Of a DNA stretch of 64,000 nucleotides, positions 58,901-64,000 are shown piece after piece. Source of the DNA: Branchiostoma lanceolatum. Lineage: Eukaryota > Chordata > Leptocardii > Amphioxiformes > Branchiostomatidae. The first letter of the stretch is position 1; each line of letters starts with the position of its first letter. A program made the position numbers and the translations under genes. Location: contig NC_089738.1 in the NCBI RefSeq assembly GCF_035083965.1, forward strand, positions 12,922,734-12,986,733, written 5' to 3'. A model generated the notes under the pieces. That model did not search any database. It worked only from the letters and a program-made list of their open reading frames with translations, and was not told the origin of the DNA.

Positions 58901-59899
58901 GAAACAAATACCAGTGAGATTCGAACTGTCCATCACAATTAGCAGTTTAACCAATGAGAGGATGACAATTAGCAGTTTGACCAATGAGACAGTGGCTGTG
59001 TGCACGTCAAGTATTCTTTCTTTAAATGTTCCTGTCAATAGCCATGGTATACTTTCTTAAGGTTTTCTAACGAACAAAAGAAGAGATCTTTACCACCCAA
59101 AAACCGTGACCAAAACTTGTCCAAAATACGAAATATCAAAGCCAGAAGTTCTGCTGCAGTACCTAAGAAAGCTGCTAGGGGACTAGACTATAACTCTAGC
59201 AAATTTCAATCCATCCATAGCATATTGTGCTGCTATACCACATATAAATTCTACCAAAAACATAACGTCGTTCTTGACGAAGGTAATTAAACATAAGTAA
59301 GTAAAACAGTTAAATAAGTTAATGTCTTAACCAGATTCAAGTGACATAAAACTGAGTTGTACTCACCCCTTGGTACCACACATGGACCACGCTCACGCAC
59401 ACCTCCCCGAGTTTTGGGTAGTGGAAGCCACGGAACAGCCGGAGGAACATGGCCACGTTGGCTGCGAGGGTTGCCAAGGTAACGGGTGGGATGTTCTGAA
59501 ATCCTGCTTGTGCCATCTGAGGTAGAGATACAATAGATTGATCCCGACTGTCCATCACAATTAGCATTTCAACCAATAAAAACATGCCAATTAGTGATTT
59601 GACCAATGAATGACGAGAGTGACTGCATGTTTAATGCATGTTAAAAATCCTGCTGTAAGTTGTGTAAGGGTGTTTTAAGTTGAAGAAATTCTGTAGTACA
59701 GTAGTAATACAATGGAAATGCATATTCACAGTACCATGAACTCAGTGGAGAGGTCACCGTGAAACCCGTGAAAATAAATCCACCGCAAAAATGTAAAGAT
59801 TAAATTACAGTACAGACGTGATGATTGAGTTACCTGAAAAGCAAGAAGCACCAGGGCGATTCCCGGACGCCTATGGCGGCCACCACGTATGGGCCACAT
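55943..59899 (-). CDS. RHBDD1: Rhomboid intramembrane protease RHBDD1 (RHBDL4)
   Basis: Eight minus-strand exons join in phase to 351 residues (human 315): 59899-59834, 59516-59367, 58889-58646, 58107-57986, 57439-57334, 56972-56880, 56752-56615, 56079-55943. N-terminal helix and NIPPVTLATLAANV match RHBDD1; then HADEWHLYYNMASFMWKGITLE, the serine motif CAVGFSG (Ser split across an exon junction) and the histidine motif MGHLSGILVG, i.e. the rhomboid Ser-His dyad. After the membrane core come a ubiquitin-interacting motif (EEEELEVAMQQSLREYEQ) and a C-terminal p97/VCP-binding-like basic helix (LRQRRLTRLEQLNR). In mammals the enzyme sits in the ER membrane and cleaves ubiquitinated unstable membrane proteins for ERAD. 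The start ATG directly follows CTACAG, so a 5' UTR intron is possible. The C-terminal tail is longer than the human one. Exon 7 has duplicated donor copies downstream. Confidence 0.96.
56235..56614 (-). repeat. Tandem copies of the RHBDD1 exon 7 donor region
   Basis: Read on the minus strand, the last ~28 nt of exon 7 plus its GT donor and ~120 nt of intron recur twice downstream. The true junction is 56615/56614; copies fall at 56472/56471 (GAAAGTGTGAGGGATACAG then GT) and 56318/56317 (CCATTCAGGGGATTGC ... CACAG then GTAATA). Spacing is 143 and 154 bp. Shared intron words include CATACCAAAGAC and CAGGGCACCTTTAT. Confidence 0.8.
57510..57820 (+). mobile_element. tRNA-derived SINE, family B, copy 2
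   Basis: GGTTAGGGTTGTTGATTTTAG, B box GGTTCAAATCCC (about 57572-57583), then GTTGTGCCCTTGGGAAATAT, GGGACATAAAGCTGGAATCC, GTGTTTGAGGATAGCCACGCC. It lies antisense in the RHBDD1 intron between exons 4 and 5. Confidence 0.7.
58925..58990 (-). repeat. Dispersed CTCATTGGTCAAACTGCTAA repeat, inverted copy
   Basis: ACTGTCCATCACAATTAGCA plus a second GACAATTAGCAGTTTGACC block; inverse of 54350-54425. RHBDD1 intron 2. A further copy lies at 59550-59625 in intron 1. Confidence 0.5.
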
Positions 59900-60231
59900 C
59901 TGTAGAAAACAGCAAAACAACTTAACACTAGCTAGAAATGACGTTACATAGTCCAGCGTCTGAACTTCCCATTATAACGAGAATCAAAACAATGCAATGT
60001 GACATATTCAAAACAATGTTGACATATATCTTTCCCACCGTAACGCTGCACCAAGTAATTTTTATGGATGACGTCCTTTGGAGACCCTAAATCTAATGCG
60101 AGAGCGCAAAAAAACAACAAGAAGGGCCGAAAAAAACAAGATGCCTAGATTTGAAATATAATAGTCGACGATACATGTTAGGACACAAATTGAATGAGAG
60201 AACACAGTGTAACAACTAACAATTCTTTTAT

Positions 60232-61000
60232 TCATAATGAAAACAGCAATAGTTTGAATAAGTCAGTTGAAGTTGAACAGCAGTTGTTGTCCTGTCCTGC
60301 TTCTTTCCATATCCCATTGATTTTGCAGGCCTGCAGAAACATAGTATATTAAAGAGGCAAAATTAGTTGCTGTTTAATAACTATTCGCATGCATTACTAC
60401 ATTTCTACCTATGCTTTAGAAATCCTAATGAATAATAGCAATTATTCAAGAGCCAAATATGGACCAAAAATGATAGAAATAAAAAAAAAACATATTTCCC
60501 CAACAAGTATAAATAACCAGAAACGAATAAATGATCAGTATCCATGGCATGCAGAATACATGAATGCATCAGCTTACACTCCCCCTTCCCAGATTCTAAT
60601 TTTTCCGTACATGGTACTTGATCCAAAACAGACTAAAGAACGGAACTTTTCATACCTCAAAAACAGACTTGGGCCTAGGAGCTTCGGTTGTGCCAGCTGT
60701 CTTGTCGACCTCCATGCGGATGAAACACCCGAACTGCTTGGTTGCCAGCCCCACCTGCAGGCCGGAGTAAACTTCGATGCCTCTCCCGATGTTCTCGTCA
60801 TTGCAGAAGAAATGCACTGTAGCTGATCTTGACAAGACTTGCTTAAAATTGTACGGCCGAAACTCACTGGCTCGCCGCTACAAGTCTCTCGTACAGTTGC
60901 GCGAACGTCAGCTCTCCCTGACCGACATCGAGAGCGTACCAATCAAGAACAACGTTGCCGCACTTTTTCACTTTTATGCTCACATATTTAGAAAAATTTC
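60232..61000 (-). pseudogene. Unrecognised coding-like fragments (broken or spliced)
   Basis: Two GC-rich stretches on the minus strand read like protein. One (about 61000-60867) gives KKCGNVVLDWYALDVGQG and LTFAQLYERLVAAS and stops at 60866-60864. The next, one frame over (60877-60656), gives SEFRPYNFKQVLSRSATVHF, NDENIGRGIEVYSGLQVG and ATKQFGCFIRMEVDKTAG, then a clean GTATGA donor at 60655. A terminal exon after TTTCTGCAG (about 60330) could run to a stop at 60232-60234, overlapping AATAAA. The frame switch can be read as a one-base insertion or as a 40-nt intron (GTGAGT at 60867), which is too short to be comfortable. No start codon was found. I do not recognise the family; it may be the second protein of the element. 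Confidence 0.35.
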
Positions 61001-61008
61001 CGCTGCTG

Positions 61009-61424
61009 ACAGGAAAAATCCTGTCAGCAGGAAAAATCTGCACTGCTGACAGGATGATCAGTAGAAAAAATTGCACTACTGACAGGATGATCCAATTTTT
61101 TCTACTGCTGACAGGATCATCCTCTCAGTAAGTAGCCACTTCGTTATTTAGGTTGTGGCTACTGTCAGGATGATCCTGTATGCAGTAGAAATTTTCGCAC
61201 TGCATACAGGATGATCCTGTCAGCAGTAGAAAAATCTGCACTGCTGTCAGGATCATCCTGTATGCAGTGCAAAAATTTCTGCTGCTGACAGGATCATCCT
61301 GTATGCAGTGCAAAAATTTCTACCGCATACAGGATCATCCTGTATGCAGTGCAAAAATTTCTACTGCATACAGGATTTTTCCTGTATGCAGTGCAAAAAT
61401 TTCTACTGCTGACAGGAAAAATTT
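61009..61424. repeat. Array 1 of 41-bp palindromic units
   Basis: The repeated unit is GCAAAAATTTCT followed by a 29-bp palindrome of the form ACTGCATACAGGAT + one base + ATCCTGTATGCAGT, with CTGACAG or CTGTCAG variants. The last units (about 61267-61400) are nearly identical at 41-bp spacing; the first are degenerate. Each unit can form a hairpin on both strands. Confidence 0.9.
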
Positions 61425-61480
61425 TCAGCCAATCAGAGCTCGCAAAAAGATTGCCCGCGCGAAAGGACTCAGCGAGGAAC

Positions 61481-61750
61481 ATGGCGGCAGCCATGAAGGC
61501 TGGAGATAAGTTTTCCAACTGGGCGGATTTCCAGGCGGCCCTGTTACTGAATGAGTACCAAGAGGCCAGCAGTAAACTAGAAATGACTCATAATAATAGA
61601 GCACAACCACACCTGTCTGATGAAGTCATGGGATTTATTGAAAAATTGGCATTAGGATCCAGTGGAAAGGGGGGTGGATTCCTTCTATTAAAAGTGCTTT
61701 CTCAAGCTGTCGATTCGACGGATTCAAAAATTTCAAAAAGTATAAAATAA
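61481..61750 (+). CDS. Hypothetical 89-residue open frame inside the TIR element
   Basis: ATG at 61481 (context GAACATGGCGG) opens an 89-codon frame ending TAA at 61748-61750. N terminus MAAAMKAGDKFSNWADFQAA, then LLLNEYQEASSKLEM, and a Ser/Lys-rich end. 'F.NW.DF...L..Y' loosely recalls the N-terminal motif of SWIM/MULE- or FAR1-type transposon proteins, too weak to assign. AATAAA overlaps the stop (61745-61750). It lies between the two palindrome arrays, divergent from the minus-strand fragments. It may be a first exon, a small gene, or chance. Confidence 0.3.
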   Translation: MAAAMKAGDKFSNWADFQAALLLNEYQEASSKLEMTHNNRAQPHLSDEVMGFIEKLALGSSGKGGGFLLLKVLSQAVDSTDSKISKSIK

Positions 61751-62161
61751 AAAAGAGTCAGTTGTGATAACGAAACAGCTGTTACTTGTACGTTGTACGT
61801 TATCTAGTAACGTTAGTTCAGCTCAATCAATAGAGGGCTCGGATGGGAGTATCAGTACCCAGGAGCATGTCAGAAATTTGGCACCTAGCATGGATGACAT
61901 TTGAGATAAAACATGACTATAATCACGATCCGAAATATGCCCCATGAATAGGTTAAGCCTAGCTGAAATTATGAAATTAAAATTGCCCGGTTTCCAGCTC
62001 ATGCGTTCGCCGGATCCGATCGGATCGCGCTGATATCACCTGGTAGGTCCTTAGATACGCTGTGATGATGGCCGACATCTTGAAACACCTAATATCTGCT
62101 GTTACCGTAGCAATTACATATGCTAGCTTCTGATTGGTTGCGAAAATGCATTGAAAAAAAA

Positions 62162-62420
62162 GGACGATCCTGACAGCAGTACAAAAATTTGCACTGCATA
62201 CAGGACGATCCTGCCAGCAGTACAAAAATTTGCACTGCATACAGGACGATCCTGACAGCAGTGCAAATTTTTGTACTGCTGGCAGGATCATCCTGTATGC
62301 AGTGCAAATTTTTGCACTGCTGTCAGGATCGTCCTGTATGCAGTGCAAATTTTTGTACTGCTGGCAGGATCGTCCTGCCAGCAGTGCAAATTTTTGCACT
62401 GCTGGCAGGATCGTCCTGCC
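62162..62420. repeat. Array 2 of palindromic units
   Basis: Same design as array 1 but with GACGATCC/GGATCGTCC centres and CCTGCCAGCAG / CCTGTATGCAG arms, spaced by ACAAAAATTTGC in the left half and its complement GCAAATTTTTGT in the right half, so the array itself is inverted about a point near 62255. Confidence 0.9.
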
Positions 62421-62608
62421 ATTAGCCTTAGGCCCTTATTTATGCATTTCGCGTGACGAGTTTTACGTTAATCTTACGATTTGCGGCACTGTCGTAACTC
62501 TTTGGTCATAGTTTAATACAGGAAGCGGAATTTCTTGTTTTTTTAGCTGGGTACAGACCAAAATCAATGCGCGCGCGGACGTCATCCATAAAAATTACTT
62601 GGTGCAGC

Positions 62609-64000
62609 CTAAACCGAAATTCAAATATATTGTAGCTATAACAACATGGGGTATTGCATCGATCAGGCAAAGTTTAAAATCTATCACAAATTACATCAAA
62701 ATGCGAGTTTCTATCATTTTACGCGTCTTGCTTGAAATTGTCTGTATAAAAATATTTGCGCCCCCCTCCCACTTTTAAAAAAATGCAACGAATATATCTT
62801 CAAATATTCACATATTTCCCCCTGACAGTATATAAAAGCCAGTTCTATACCTTGGTCAGATCTTCTTACAGCTGGCTATGATGAAATGACTGGAACCAGA
62901 CGCTTTCCTTAAGCGTACAACTGACGAATCAGCGCCCAAACAACACGTCAGCTTTCCCAACATCTGGGCGCAGCCATCTTTGTTTTACGTCATCTGTATA
63001 CTTAGCATGTAGTAAGCCTAATCTTCAAGCAGATGTAGGTATGGAGAATCGTGCCGTTTTAGCTGGCTGCATCGTCTTTCTGACGCAAACCTTCCAACGA
63101 TCTCAAAGCGTGTCCATCTTCTTAGCTATCATATTCATAAACAAACCATCTGAACCATCTAGCGATTTAAAACAAAAAGATCAATTTTATTGCACAACAA
63201 TTGTACAAGTTAGTTTGTTACTTTTATCATTTACCAATCAATGTTATACGTTGGACATCGATTTTGGTTCTGTTTTCCCTTTGATTTATGTTCTCATTAC
63301 ATAAGATAATTGATTGATTTAGTTAAATTCTTGATCACTTTGGTTTTTGTTATCATTTGTCAAGTAAAACACTGTTTTTGTGTTGATTGTACTCGTGAAG
63401 AAGTGGCACAGGGTTGGGCCTCCTAGCAGCTTGTTTATGAAACTATAGAGGTTGATTTTGTTTGAGACTTTGAAAGAGAACAACTCATTGCTCAGCTGAC
63501 GCTGGTACAAAGACGGTTGTGGGCGTCAAATTAATGAGTCACTTTGTCGCACAAATCGTCTATAAACAAAAGTTAGTCTATTACAACGTTGCTAGCCTTT
63601 TCGGGACATACGACGCACAACTGGCAGTCACACCACTCAACCACAACAATACAGGAATACATGAGGATATGAGTCATGGTCTGAGTGCCGGTCGGTACAT
63701 TTCCCGCCCAAATCTGAAATAGCGCCTTCAGGTCACAGGTCAAGACGAATGACGCATAACACACTCAGGTATCCCCCAGGCTATAGTTACAAACAATCAA
63801 CAACAAGGGTATATATGGGAACTACACATCCTTGTAAAAGATATATACAAGGGACGAAACACCACACCACGGTTTCTTTCAGCATAATTGTTGACATTTA
63901 AACAAACCTACGCAACATACAGATGTTTGATATGCTTCTCACGGTTCCGTCTCAATGCGTAACAATGAAATATCATACTATATAACTATAATAAGAGCCA
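62609..64000. other. Right flank, no gene recognised
   Basis: AT-rich sequence with a good TATA word (TATATAAAAG, 62829-62838), a single MITE end (TAATCTTCAAGCAGATGTAG, about 63018) and a repeat tail (GGGCCTCCTAGCAGCTTGTT, about 63417). Open frames of 60-90 codons show no domain. Confidence 0.45.
62829..62838 (+). promoter_or_regulatory. Possible TATA box
   Basis: TATATAAAAG followed about 30 bp later by TTGGTCAGATCTTC, an initiator-like word. No coding exon was found downstream, so its gene, if any, is unknown. Confidence 0.2.

Larger units (their letters stand above)
60045..62608. mobile_element. 2.56-kb element with perfect 32-bp terminal inverted repeats
   Basis: 60045-60076 (GCTGCACCAAGTAATTTTTA then TGGATGACGTCC) is the exact reverse complement of 62577-62608. 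One base outside each end a TAA is present (60041-60043; 62610-62612), which could be a 3-bp target duplication as made by PIF/Harbinger elements (TWA); no DDE transposase was recognised. Inside lie a minus-strand coding-like block (60232-61000), two arrays of 41-bp palindromic units (61009-61424 and 62162-62420) and a plus-strand open frame (61481-61750). Superfamily unknown; element status is inferred from the inverted repeats. Confidence 0.7.

Noticed and set aside
61267..61509. Open frames rich in 'CMQCK' and 'TAYR' (also 61977-62511)
   Set aside because: They are translations of the 41-bp palindrome arrays; every frame is open because the unit lacks stops.
61009..62420. CRISPR array
   Set aside because: Regular spacing with hairpins superficially resembles one, but the units are direct palindromes with no unique spacers, and this is animal nuclear DNA.

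Overview
This is eukaryotic nuclear DNA from a multi-exon, intron-rich animal genome crowded with small repeats. I think it is a lancelet (amphioxus, Branchiostoma). The reasons are chordate-like versions of importin alpha-3/4, ARX and RHBDD1, compact genes with GT-AG introns of 0.2-6 kb, a secreted Cys-rich/C-type lectin/kringle mosaic of the kind amphioxus carries in large numbers, and abundant tRNA-derived SINEs and MITE-like foldbacks. The species is inference; no search was run. Exons were joined by hand from reading frame, splice consensus and intron phase, and every joined model is a whole number of codons.

Layout. (1) 1-9655, + strand: 3' two thirds of a White-type ABCG half-transporter (14 exons seen; 5' end outside the window), preceded by a piggyBac-like non-autonomous element (149-1060). 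(2) 9656-15014: no gene recognised; SINEs, a MITE and the upstream region of Arx. (3) 15015-26001, + strand: complete Arx homeobox gene in four coding exons, with large CpG-rich introns that probably hold regulatory DNA. (4) 26002-32035: about 6 kb without a recognisable gene. (5) 32036-35552, - strand: five-exon secreted protein with signal peptide, hevein-like Cys-rich module, C-type lectin domain and kringle. (6) 38061-49913, + strand: complete 12-exon importin alpha of the KPNA3/KPNA4 class; its introns hold a Tc1/mariner-like element and hAT-like MITEs. (7) 49914-55942: shared 3' space of two convergent genes. (8) 55943-59899, - strand: complete RHBDD1/RHBDL4 rhomboid protease in eight coding exons. 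(9) 60045-62608: an apparent 2.56-kb element with perfect 32-bp terminal inverted repeats, two arrays of 41-bp palindromic units and unrecognised coding fragments on both strands. (10) 62609-64000: nothing firm.

The five genes are unrelated in function (lipid/pigment-precursor export, neural transcription factor, secreted lectin, nuclear import, ER-associated proteolysis) and look like ordinary metazoan neighbours, not a pathway cluster. The most interesting observations are the 60-62.6 kb element; tandem duplication of the exon 11 acceptor region in the importin gene; the similar triplication of the exon 7 donor region in the rhomboid gene; the lectin-kringle mosaic; and a 29-nt micro-exon in the ABCG gene.
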